This document shows, in pieces, positions 25,801 through 32,607 of a stretch of 64,000 bases of DNA. A program made the translations under genes and the position numbers. Each line of letters opens with the position of its first letter. The first letter of the stretch is position 1. Source of the DNA: Verrucomicrobiaceae bacterium. Its GTDB lineage: Bacteria > Verrucomicrobiota > Verrucomicrobiia > Verrucomicrobiales > Verrucomicrobiaceae. The stretch lies in NCBI GenBank assembly GCA_016713245.1, contig JADJPM010000004.1:1302001-1366000 (forward strand), given 5' to 3'. Under the pieces are notes generated by a model. The model was not told the origin of the DNA, did not search any database, and saw only the letters and a list, made by a program, of their open reading frames with translations.

Positions 25801-27845
25801 AACTGGTTCGCCTGCGGAATGTTAGCGAAGCCTCCGCCATTGATGCTCCACTGCAGGCGGCAGCGAGCGTCACCCGTGGCGTCCACATGCTCCACACGCA
25901 TCTTGTAGCGTTCCGAGGGATTCGCGGGCACCGCCAGTGCGAGCACCGGGGTGAAGGTAAGCGTCGTGCTCGCCTGCGTCGTCACGCCCGTGCCCGTGGT
26001 CACCGTGATCTGGCCGGCCCCGACAGCCGTGATGAACTCATTCGCCGGCAGTCCCGTGCCCGTCACCGCCAGACCGACCACCAGACCGTCCGTCGAAGGC
26101 ACCGTGATCACCGCACTGCCGATCGTGGTGGAGGCTCCGGCGATCGAGAAGCCCGATTTGAAGGTGCCAACCACCTCGTCATCCGCCTTGCCGTCCACGG
26201 GGGAAACCGTCGCGGAGGTATCCCAGCCATGCTCCACGACCTGCTCCTCCGGCAGGTCAAAATCACCATCGCGGTTCAGGTCAATCAGCACCCGCGCCCG
26301 GTCATCCGCGTCGAGCTGGAAGCGGTAACTGCCAGCCGTCGTCGGGTGGAGATAAGTCTCAAACGTCTCGGAGTAATTGTCCGGCGAGTTCAGGTGCGAA
26401 ATCGTCGTCGCATTCGGCGTGCCATAGACCCAGTTGTTGTCCACCGCCTCCGTGCGCTCGATCAAGCCCGGATGGATCGGCTGGATGCTGAAAAAGCAGG
26501 TGCTCGTGCTGTTCCCCGGCAAACCTGCTCCGGGAGGCAGCGCGATGGTGAAAGTGGCCGCCGTCTTCGCCGTCACGAGGAAGTTTTGGTGGTTGTACAC
26601 CGCCGTGTTCAGGTTTCCGCCGTTGAAGGAGAACTTCACCATCGTCGTGTTTGGCGTCAGCGCCCCCAGCAGCGTGGCCAGCCGTGCCGGAGACACGCCT
26701 GTGGGTGTGATCACCGCCAAGCCGGTGAAATTCGGCGTCGATCCGGTGCGCACATACTGATAATTCGCCGAATCACCAAAATTCGCCGCGTGCGCATAGA
26801 TGCCGCTGCTGTGGTCATAATATCGTGCCATCAGACCCGTGCCGGTGGCCGTGGTGGAATTGGCGATGATGACGGTGGCAGATGTCTTGGTCGGGTCGAG
26901 GGTGTAGTCGCCAGCGCTACTGGTGGCAAGAGTCGCCGTCACAGACTCACTGCCCTCGACACTGCTATCTGGTGAAGGGTTCACGATGATCTGCTGGCTG
27001 TTTTGCCCAGGGGCAAAGGTAACGCCGGTAGAGGGCGAGGCGGCAAAATCTCCCGGATTCGAGGCCGTGCCAGACAGGGTGAAGTTGACGCTGGAGGGGA
27101 TCAGGGTGCGGGTGCGGCTCACCGTGAAGGTGCCTGCCAGCGGGCCGTCTTCCGAGGCCTGCGTGGCGGTGCTCACGATGCTCACCACATCTGGGATGGC
27201 CACTTCTGCATTCAGTTCCAAGCCGTCATTCGTGCCGTCTCCATCGCTGTCCGCCAGCGCGGGGTCCAGCCCGGTGCGGTTTTCCGCCCAGCTCGAAACA
27301 CCGTCGGCATCACCATCCACATCGGAGACTTCGAGCTTATAAAAACGCATGTTTCCGGGGCTGCGAGTCACCGTCACATAGTGCGGGGTGCCGGGGGGAC
27401 TGTCAGCGGGCGGGACATATTCCGTGGTGCCAGGTGCCGGAGCGATGCCATTGATGCCCGTGAGCGTGACGATCGTGCTAAATGGGCCATTCAGAGTGGT
27501 GTCGCTCTTCACGCGATACTTTTTCCAACCCTCGGAATCGAAGTAGAAGGTCACCGTGGAGGCAGAAACGATGGTGTTGCCCACTTTGAGACAGTCACCC
27601 GGCTTGCGAGGATCGGTGCCGGCGATGGATTCGACGAGGTTGGTGCAGCCATCGCTGTCCGTATCGGCCGTTGGCGAGAGTCCCCAGGCGTTGTAAATGG
27701 CCTGCCAGATGTCACACATGCCGTCGCCAGGTGCCTGGCCGGGTCCGGCGGAATAATTATCCGTGGATGCCTGCAGGGAGGACATTCCGACAAGAACAGC
27801 AGCTAGGAGGCCGGAGACGTGACGCGAGGCGAAACGATTTTTCAT
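19818..27845 (-). CDS. Giant exported DUF1800 protein with Calx-beta, PA14-like and CHRD modules
   Basis: At 2675 residues this is the largest gene here. It has a signal peptide (SGLLAAVLVGMSSLQA), a dockerin/thrombospondin-3-like DxDxDG stretch, and a Calx-beta domain (about 219-305). Several PA14-like sugar-binding modules follow (TGLMARYYDHSSG near 332; EEYTFVFQADDGCLFRFNG), with three ~60-residue internal repeats (near 567, 755 and 828; VPSxDGLxVGMxVTGxGLP). Then come a putative Ig module, a CHRD domain (about 1600-1730; WHVHNDAFL, YINLHTAAYPNGEIRG) and a C-terminal DUF1800 domain (about 1750-2675; EIVGFAHVFTGWTDG, FICRQLIQRMVTSHPS). The DUF1800-DUF1501 pairing is typical of PVC and Bacteroidetes genomes. 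The modules suggest a large surface carbohydrate-binding protein. Confidence 0.88.
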   Translation of the reverse strand: MKNRFASRHVSGLLAAVLVGMSSLQASTDNYSAGPGQAPGDGMCDIWQAIYNAWGLSPTADTDSDGCTNLVESIAGTDPRKPGDCLKVGNTIVSASTVTFYFDSEGWKKYRVKSDTTLNGPFSTIVTLTGINGIAPAPGTTEYVPPADSPPGTPHYVTVTRSPGNMRFYKLEVSDVDGDADGVSSWAENRTGLDPALADSDGDGTNDGLELNAEVAIPDVVSIVSTATQASEDGPLAGTFTVSRTRTLIPSSVNFTLSGTASNPGDFAASPSTGVTFAPGQNSQQIIVNPSPDSSVEGSESVTATLATSSAGDYTLDPTKTSATVIIANSTTATGTGLMARYYDHSSGIYAHAANFGDSANYQYVRTGSTPNFTGLAVITPTGVSPARLATLLGALTPNTTMVKFSFNGGNLNTAVYNHQNFLVTAKTAATFTIALPPGAGLPGNSTSTCFFSIQPIHPGLIERTEAVDNNWVYGTPNATTISHLNSPDNYSETFETYLHPTTAGSYRFQLDADDRARVLIDLNRDGDFDLPEEQVVEHGWDTSATVSPVDGKADDEVVGTFKSGFSIAGASTTIGSAVITVPSTDGLVVGLAVTGTGLPANEFITAVGAGQITVTTGTGVTTQASTTLTFTPVLALAVPANPSERYKMRVEHVDATGDARCRLQWSINGGGFANIPQANQFTHTQAMSWSYTAGNLVVTPTGGHSRTVGENVDLSFSSGALFRPGATSTHNGTLQISAVNGTTSFTVPITPNSTVTVPGATTVANSATVTVPSVAGLIPGMAVSGTGIPANAYIVAVGTTTITLATGTGVTAQASTTLTCIQAALPITVTGVSTTAGSQTVLVPSVDGLTVGMFVTGVGLPTNATISAINPGAILLSTATGTTTQASTTLTAFLHPTSNVTGNGFIVNHSGSTTTGVYNLIYNNTTFSGSPARTGTFQHVTEQNNGVWGSGTPDVALINPDTFSVRWSGQVQPQFTEEYTFVFQADDGCLFRFNGQTHDMRPVPGTSSGGTYFYDATTGGTIVNYVNTTIKPGSYVLGETVRLDPTSGNLSHPNVATTYTYTASTGGAVIDYSLLTAITPGSITAGQFIELDPTAGTAAALGTTRYEVLAAPAPTATTFAVQWVAGAFADQATGAAITVADTRDATITAVYPAGNASYAYTSGTGNVVVDYSTSGFAPNTFTTGMSLLLDPTSNALTTANTAGDGFGNNVYKTISAATATTFTVSYATGLGGTSTGSITLVAPALAGQPATQMFAFAVNLEAGRFANASAGNVNIETVNKTLKDWASMGNERYFRVPVVAGTRYDIEVDYYENTGNARAQLYWYSPSQPKQIIPAERLYPSTGVPQAPAAHLSDIAATALVGGPFSHTILGSNGGVISISGAPAWLTLNGNVLSGTPPTGSGGDYQILITITNGAGTSTSVLNLHVDATGGNVARELWTGITGTAIPSIPLGTAPNSTANLTSLEAPTSAAEDFGARIRGYITAPVTGNYYFWLSASDSAEFWLSNDHEVVNAFKRASVTGGGTTPQNWATAAKSPWMALEAGKRYYFEILHKSGTGDDHLALGWSKPGEATTAPSAVVPGYVISPWVAPAPGSSNGTLYIATMLSQGGAITNGVGSATFRLSEDENSAIVTYTYGGLTGVLTDWHVHNDAFLTHASSIMYDPNMPPSGSGPLPDNNPPGFTSHKWVIPPMVGTMTKAEVVELIKQGKAYINLHTAAYPNGEIRGNLTLANGSKTFTPPPAPPAWTDDSNTDTGALRFLAQASYGASIADVTALKALTPTGGGTGYPASRYEAWINAQFALPATDALQEVLRTRRADAQGGSQLDETLFFNSWWRNSITGADQLRQRLAFALSQIHVISGQGPLDNRGEALAYFYNKLAEGAFDNFREILETTTLTPAMGRYLDMKNNDKPDPAVGRIPNENYAREIKQLFAVGLYRQWPDGTLMLTSDDRPIDTYTQREIVGFAHVFTGWTDGYDGVDRTGLNAPANWLRQMRVVPARHYTGPKRVLNNEVFPGIAELGGVPLDPLATHNSTHFNNPVYQALPTQELEASHQQLFDHPNVGPFICRQLIQRMVTSHPSRDYLYRVVQKFNDRGDGVRGDMQAVIKAILLDYEARNPGQVAIPAFGKQREPLLRVAAAGRAFRPATYSGTYSQSGTRTITVNTGTPHKLANGNNVLLEFTASPADVTAVIPAPWTGTYSATVTGTTTFTIQATNYATGTYSIPANSNICTLTWGNHWLQVGNQFFIDFTSGTADGEVGLDQAVYTVATNPSPANNGDNGNSLTFTIPAGEVITTARSGNFMSPRFRPGSMQIAASGLPAPNDRRVTMRTEEDHHLKVGDQVQLNVYGSQATPQPIDVVVTVDSVIDLKGYTFLISSATTGWSNGQGNNSVYQFPLLSQPLTRSGTINSRSSSFQIGSTDGTLDQSPVNADTVFNYFLPEFKFPGSLASQGITTPEFQLTAETGVIRQANYIYDGVFNSGTTNGFSSFSSGNGALTLDYAPWLVDDATNLSLGGAPTNTTVPWTHNQNIAALIDRLSLLLTADQMPTAAKTAIRDLVALPISSISTGNPCTVTTTRPHGYTTGQSVCISGVTNGTFSNTVNSTSTARVITVTGTNTFTFLSNCTAAPTAGGLTNAHASQIIYNQGSTTPSATERRDRMRAILHLILTSPDFTIQR

Positions 27846-27964
27846 GGTGGTGAGAGTAAGAAACTTGGAAAGCTCTTCGTTTCAGCCGTGCTTGGGGTTG
27901 GTGGCTTCGCGAAAAAACTCGTTCTGAATTTGAAACTGATTTTACCGGAAAAGGTTGTTCAGCG

Positions 27965-30883
27965 TCAATGAGAATCTCTCCGCCACTTTTTTGCCTGTGA
28001 GCGAAAAGCACTCAGTAAGTCTTCCGGTCTATCCGCAGTACCATAACGACCATCGGCGTACATATGAGCCATCGCCAGGAGTGAACCGTTTTCCGGGGAG
28101 ATACGCTTTATGTAGCTCAGCGGCCCTTCGGCGGGGCGGCAGGGCGGGTGACCGGCACGAGCTAGTTTTTGGCAAAACTGCCTCCAGGTATGCCGCCAGG
28201 GATCACTCTCCCTGCCGCGCCGGCGCAGGAGCAGGCTGATCGTGGCTAGTCCGGTCAAGAGCAGGCCCACGCTGAGGAGCAAAAGCTGCCACCAGGTGCC
28301 GGATTCCCAACCCAGGCTGGCCAGCCAGGAACGCTGAAACTCCTGGTTGTACTCTACCACCGCATCCTGCCAGGCGTAATTCACCCGGTCCCAAAAAAGC
28401 CGCGTCTCGAACGCCATCAGCCCCCACCAGCCCAGCCGCTCGCGATCCAGCGCCGCGCCGCTGCTCGAAAGATACTGCCGCATATCCGTCCCCACCCGTC
28501 CGGGTGCCAGCGCCGCCGTGGGGTCCACGCGAGTCCAGCCCGTGCCGTTCAGCCACACCTCCACCCAGGCATGCGCATCACTCTGGCGGACGATCATCTG
28601 CCCCGTGCGGTCACTGTATTCACCGCCGAGGAAACCGATCACCACCCGCGAGGGCACCCCGGCGAGGCGCATCAGCGTGGCAAAACTGGCCGCGAAATGC
28701 TCGCAGAAGCCATTTTTACCTCGGAACAGGAAATCCGTCAGTCCATCCGGCCCGGAGCCATATTCGTCCGGTGTCAGCGTGTATTGAAAACCATTCATTT
28801 GCAGATGCCGGATGCCGAGCTGCACGATTTGCAGGTCATTCTCCGCCGCAGCTTCCCAGCTGGCGGCCAGATTAAAAACCTCCGCCGGCAGATTCTCCGG
28901 GTGATCCAGATAAATGCTGCGGTGGTGAGCTGGCAGCGGCTCTGCGGGCCGCTGCTGGAGCCTCGAAAACATCGTCACCTTCGCCACCCCGCGGATCGGG
29001 AAGGGGGAAATGAGCGTGTCATCAAACTCCGGCGTCAGCGCCGCCCCGCCGCTCAACACCAGAAGCGGCACATCCAGCGCAGGCAGCCATCGCTGGCCAT
29101 GTGGCTCGATTTGCAGTTCCTGCCGCACCGCCTCGCCCACCGCGGGTCTCGCAGGATTCTGCTTCAGCCCGAATCGCTCTCCCCGCCGCCAACTCAGGCC
29201 ATCACATTCCGCCAAAGTCAGGCAGCGCCAGTAGCGCAGGTCATTCGGCGGCACCCCGCCCTCGGGAAACTCCGCCCGGAAAGCACGTTCCATGCGCAGC
29301 GCCACCTTCGTGATGCTACCAGGGTCCAGTTCCGAGGCGATCCCGCTCTCCATGAACCGCCCGCCAAAGGTCGCCTGCAAATTCAGCAGCCCGCGTGGCA
29401 TTACCAAGAAGAGCACCACCACCAGCGGCAGCGCCTGCGCAAACATCAGCCCCGTGGTTTTCAGCGGACGCCACACGCCGGGCACGCTCAGGCGGAAACG
29501 CGTCATGCAGCCCGCGATCAGCAAAAACACCCCCAGGCACCACAGCATGCGGGGCAGGGAATTATCCATCACAATGCCGCAAAGGCACAGGAACCACCCA
29601 ATCAGCGCCAGCACCTGAAATTCACGAGGAGCACGGCTTTCCAGCAGCTTCACACCCGCCAAAGCCGCCAGCAGGGCAATCCCCGCCTCCATGCTCGCCT
29701 GCCCGCTGTAACCGATCCATGTCGCCCCCACCCCAGCCGCCAGCATGAGCAGCCGCACCATCAGCGGCGGAGCCTCACGTCGCAGCACCAGCCGCCAGGC
29801 AAAACACAGCAGAGCCAGCACCAGGCACGGGACCGTGATCACGTCGATCAACGGCAAAAAACTCGCCACCAGCACCAGCCCCAGGGCGATCAGCGGCCCT
29901 TGTGGCAGGTGAGAGGAACTCTCAAAGCTCGAACGCACTTTCCCTTTGCCTTGCCGCAGCGCCGCACGGCCCTTGCCCGCGGCCTCCGCGTCCAGCGAGG
30001 AGGTCAAATCTGCCAACGCATCCAGGCAGTGCCGATGATGAGACTCGCCGCGACCCGCCGGAATCGTCTTCGCAGGCAGGCGGAGTTCGTAGAGCCGCTC
30101 ATCCTGCTCACACACCTCCATCCAGCGGGCCAATTGACCCGCTTTCGCCTCGCTCGGCAGCTCCAGGGCCGCCCAATCGAGCACCACCGTCTCGCTCGCG
30201 TCCGAGGCCCAGGTTTTGACCACCAACGGCCGACCCCGCGCGACTGCCCGCCAATCAATGTGCCTCGGGGAATCGCCCGGCTGAAACTCCCGCGTCCCCG
30301 CGAAATCATCCCCGCCTCGACCAGCCCCCGCTGCATGGCCACGCGAGGCCGCCTGCTGCCGCGATTCCGCCGCCAGCGGCTGCGCAGCGGGCAAAGGCAG
30401 GTTGCCCACCGCTTTTGCGTGCACCCGCCTTGGAGCACTCGTCTCCACCACCATCTCCACATTGTAGAGGCCCAGTGGATACACACTCCGCGCCAAAAAA
30501 CGCAGCGTACCCGCCGCCGGGGCCAGCAGTTCCACCACGCGAGACTGCTCTGCCTGCAGCCGATCCACAAAAACGCTGCTCCCGCCATCCACCACCTGGA
30601 TTTCCACTCCGCAGGCTTCCTTCGGCCCCTCATTGCGCACCTCCAGCCTCACCCGCGAACTCACGCCCTCCTTCGCCGCGCCCACTGATCTCACACGCAG
30701 CCGCAGCCCACGCAGATTCGCCCTCGCGTGCAGCATCGAAACCAGCGTCAAAAGCCCCGCCAGCAAGGCCAGTAGATACGCCGCCCCATTCGACTGCGCC
30801 TCCGCCGCATACCACATCGCCGCCAGCATCGCGATCATCGCGAGCGTGTGCCAGTTGGCGCGGAGATGGAGCTTCGGCGGCAT
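27965..30883 (-). CDS. DUF58-TgpA-type transglutaminase fusion, membrane protein
   Basis: The 972-residue protein fuses two usually separate, adjacent genes. Residues 1-320 are DUF58-like: two N-terminal helices, then TREFQPGDSPRHIDWRAVARGRPLVVK. Residues about 330-560 are a multi-helix DUF3488/TgpA N-terminal domain. Residues about 640-800 are a transglutaminase-like domain with Cys727 (KNGFCEHFAASFATLMR), His771 (DAHAWVEVW) and Asp787 (VDPTAAL). One further helix and a cytoplasmic DUF4129-like tail complete it. TgpA-type proteins are inner-membrane enzymes, essential in Pseudomonas; the substrate is unknown. The catalytic triad is intact. No MoxR ATPase gene is next to it, although that is its normal partner. 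Confidence 0.88.
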   Translation of the reverse strand: MPPKLHLRANWHTLAMIAMLAAMWYAAEAQSNGAAYLLALLAGLLTLVSMLHARANLRGLRLRVRSVGAAKEGVSSRVRLEVRNEGPKEACGVEIQVVDGGSSVFVDRLQAEQSRVVELLAPAAGTLRFLARSVYPLGLYNVEMVVETSAPRRVHAKAVGNLPLPAAQPLAAESRQQAASRGHAAGAGRGGDDFAGTREFQPGDSPRHIDWRAVARGRPLVVKTWASDASETVVLDWAALELPSEAKAGQLARWMEVCEQDERLYELRLPAKTIPAGRGESHHRHCLDALADLTSSLDAEAAGKGRAALRQGKGKVRSSFESSSHLPQGPLIALGLVLVASFLPLIDVITVPCLVLALLCFAWRLVLRREAPPLMVRLLMLAAGVGATWIGYSGQASMEAGIALLAALAGVKLLESRAPREFQVLALIGWFLCLCGIVMDNSLPRMLWCLGVFLLIAGCMTRFRLSVPGVWRPLKTTGLMFAQALPLVVVLFLVMPRGLLNLQATFGGRFMESGIASELDPGSITKVALRMERAFRAEFPEGGVPPNDLRYWRCLTLAECDGLSWRRGERFGLKQNPARPAVGEAVRQELQIEPHGQRWLPALDVPLLVLSGGAALTPEFDDTLISPFPIRGVAKVTMFSRLQQRPAEPLPAHHRSIYLDHPENLPAEVFNLAASWEAAAENDLQIVQLGIRHLQMNGFQYTLTPDEYGSGPDGLTDFLFRGKNGFCEHFAASFATLMRLAGVPSRVVIGFLGGEYSDRTGQMIVRQSDAHAWVEVWLNGTGWTRVDPTAALAPGRVGTDMRQYLSSSGAALDRERLGWWGLMAFETRLFWDRVNYAWQDAVVEYNQEFQRSWLASLGWESGTWWQLLLLSVGLLLTGLATISLLLRRRGRESDPWRHTWRQFCQKLARAGHPPCRPAEGPLSYIKRISPENGSLLAMAHMYADGRYGTADRPEDLLSAFRSQAKKWRRDSH

Positions 30884-30969
30884 AAAAAGCGGGCAGGTAA
30901 GGGCAGGTGCCTGTACCCTACGCCACGCTTTTCAAAACAGGGAAGTCAAAAACTAGCGCACGAGTCAGA

Positions 30970-32394
30970 TCACGCCATCAGCGCCTTCACCGGCTTCGCC
31001 GGATTGATGCCGATGAGCTTTCCATCGAGGCCCTGGGTCTTGAAGCTGAAGCGATCCGCGTGGAAGCCGAGCAAATGCAGCACCGTCGCGTGGAAGTCGC
31101 TGATGTGGAGCGGGTCTTTGACGATGTTGTAGCTGAAATCGTCCGTCTCGCCGTAGATCGCGCCGCCTTTGGCACCGCCACCGGCCATCCACATGCTGAA
31201 GCAGCGCGGGTGGTGGTCACGACCGTAGTTTTCCTTCGAGAGACCGCCTTGGGAGTAAATCGTGCGTCCGAATTCACCGCCCCAGATGACGAGCGTGTCA
31301 TCCAGCATGCCGCGTTGCTTCAAATCCTCCAGCAGCGCATAGCAGGGCTGGTCCACGTCTTTGCACTGGCTGGGCATGCGACCGCCGACGTTGCTGTGGT
31401 GGTCCCAGTTGTTGTGATAGAGCTGGATGAAGCGCACGCCGCGCTCCGCGAGCCTGCGGGCCATGAGCACGCTGTTGGCAAAGCTGCCGGGCTTCCGCAC
31501 ATCGTCGCCGTAGAGCTTCATCGTGGCCTCGGACTCTTTGCTCAGATCGGTCAGCTCTGGCACGCTGGCCTGCATGCGAAAGGCCATCTCATACTGCGAG
31601 ATACGCGTCTGCGTTTCGGGATCGCCGAGTTGCTGGTAATTGAGTTCGTTGAGCGAATTGAGGCCTTCGATGGTGCGCTTGCGCACGCTGTCCGGCACGC
31701 CGGGCGGGTTGTTGATGAAGAGAATGGGATCGCCTTTGCTTCGGAAGCTCACGCCCGCGTGCTCGCCCGGCAGATAGCCGCTGCTCCAGAGTCGCGAAGA
31801 GATCGCCTGCTCCTGCTCGCGATTCGAAGGCGTCGCCACGAGCACGACAAAGGTCGGCAGGTTTTCATTCGTCGATCCCAGGCCATACGAAGCCCACGAA
31901 CCGAGGCAGGGACGCCCGCCGATCTGATTTCCCGTCTGCATCGCCGCGATGGCCGGTTCGTGATTGATCGCTTCCGTGTGCAGCGAGCGCATCCAGCAGA
32001 TTTCATCGGCCTTCTTGGCCAAATTCGGCAGCAACTCGGTATTCATCATCATGCCGCACTGTCCCGCCGCGCTGAAATCAAACTTCGACGGCGCGATGGG
32101 GAATCGCGCCTGCCCGCTGGTCATCGTGGTGAGCCGCTGCCCCTGCCGCACGCTGTCCGGCAGGTCCTTGTCATACCACTTCATCATCTCTGGCTTGTAG
32201 TCGAGAAGATCGATCTGCGACGGCCCACCGACCATGTGCAGGTAAATAACACGCTTGGCCTTCGGCGCGAAATGCGGCCCTCCGGCCTTGTGCGACGCAT
32301 TCGCGAGCGTCTGGCCGAGCAGCGAGGTCAAAGCGGCCCCACCGAGCAGGTGAGAGCCATTGGTGAAGAATTGACGGCGGGTGAAGGGGTTCAT
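30970..32394 (-). CDS. DUF1501 family protein, partner of PSD1 cytochrome
   Basis: ATG 32394 gives 474 residues (TTG 32403 adds three). The N-terminus has a Tat-like signal (TRRQFFTNGSHLLGGAAL). The DUF1501 core is complete: YLHMVGGPSQIDLLDYKP, SLHTEAINHEPA, CLGSWASYGLG, LVIWGGEFGRTIYSQG and DHHPRCFSMWMAGGG. It lies downstream of the PSD1 cytochrome gene on the same strand, separated by 213 bases that contain a large palindromic repeat. The PSD1 + DUF1501 pair is one of the most repeated operon types in Planctomycetes and Verrucomicrobia; a role in extracellular sugar oxidation has been proposed but not proven. Confidence 0.9.
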   Translation of the reverse strand: MNPFTRRQFFTNGSHLLGGAALTSLLGQTLANASHKAGGPHFAPKAKRVIYLHMVGGPSQIDLLDYKPEMMKWYDKDLPDSVRQGQRLTTMTSGQARFPIAPSKFDFSAAGQCGMMMNTELLPNLAKKADEICWMRSLHTEAINHEPAIAAMQTGNQIGGRPCLGSWASYGLGSTNENLPTFVVLVATPSNREQEQAISSRLWSSGYLPGEHAGVSFRSKGDPILFINNPPGVPDSVRKRTIEGLNSLNELNYQQLGDPETQTRISQYEMAFRMQASVPELTDLSKESEATMKLYGDDVRKPGSFANSVLMARRLAERGVRFIQLYHNNWDHHSNVGGRMPSQCKDVDQPCYALLEDLKQRGMLDDTLVIWGGEFGRTIYSQGGLSKENYGRDHHPRCFSMWMAGGGAKGGAIYGETDDFSYNIVKDPLHISDFHATVLHLLGFHADRFSFKTQGLDGKLIGINPAKPVKALMA

Positions 32395-32442
32395 AGGGGG
32401 CAAGTTTCTGGTTTAAAGTCGAGGGCAGTCGTGTTTCGCGTC

Positions 32443-32573
32443 AGCAAAGTAGCCATCTCGCTCCGTCGAGATGAGCGGAGGGCTTTCGCTAACACAAGCG
32501 GTGCACGAATTGAGGGGTTCGGTGTGATTGCCATGCGCCAGGCTCATCTCGCGGAGCGAGATGGCTACTTTGC
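32443..32573. repeat. Long inverted repeat between PSD1 cytochrome and DUF1501 genes
   Basis: Arms at 32443-32475 and 32542-32573 match over 32 bases with one extra T (outer sequence GCAAAGTAGCCATCTCGCTC). The 66-base spacer has no gene. It lies inside an otherwise operonic gap, so it may attenuate or stabilise the transcript; it looks like an inserted interspersed element. Confidence 0.8.
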
Positions 32574-32607
32574 TTCGCCTGATGGGTGCTGGCTGGCATG
32601 GTTGGCA

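Noticed and set aside
28571..30688. A 705-codon open frame on the plus strand
   Set aside because: It is antisense to the DUF58-transglutaminase fusion, whose catalytic triad is intact; the antisense text is low-complexity.
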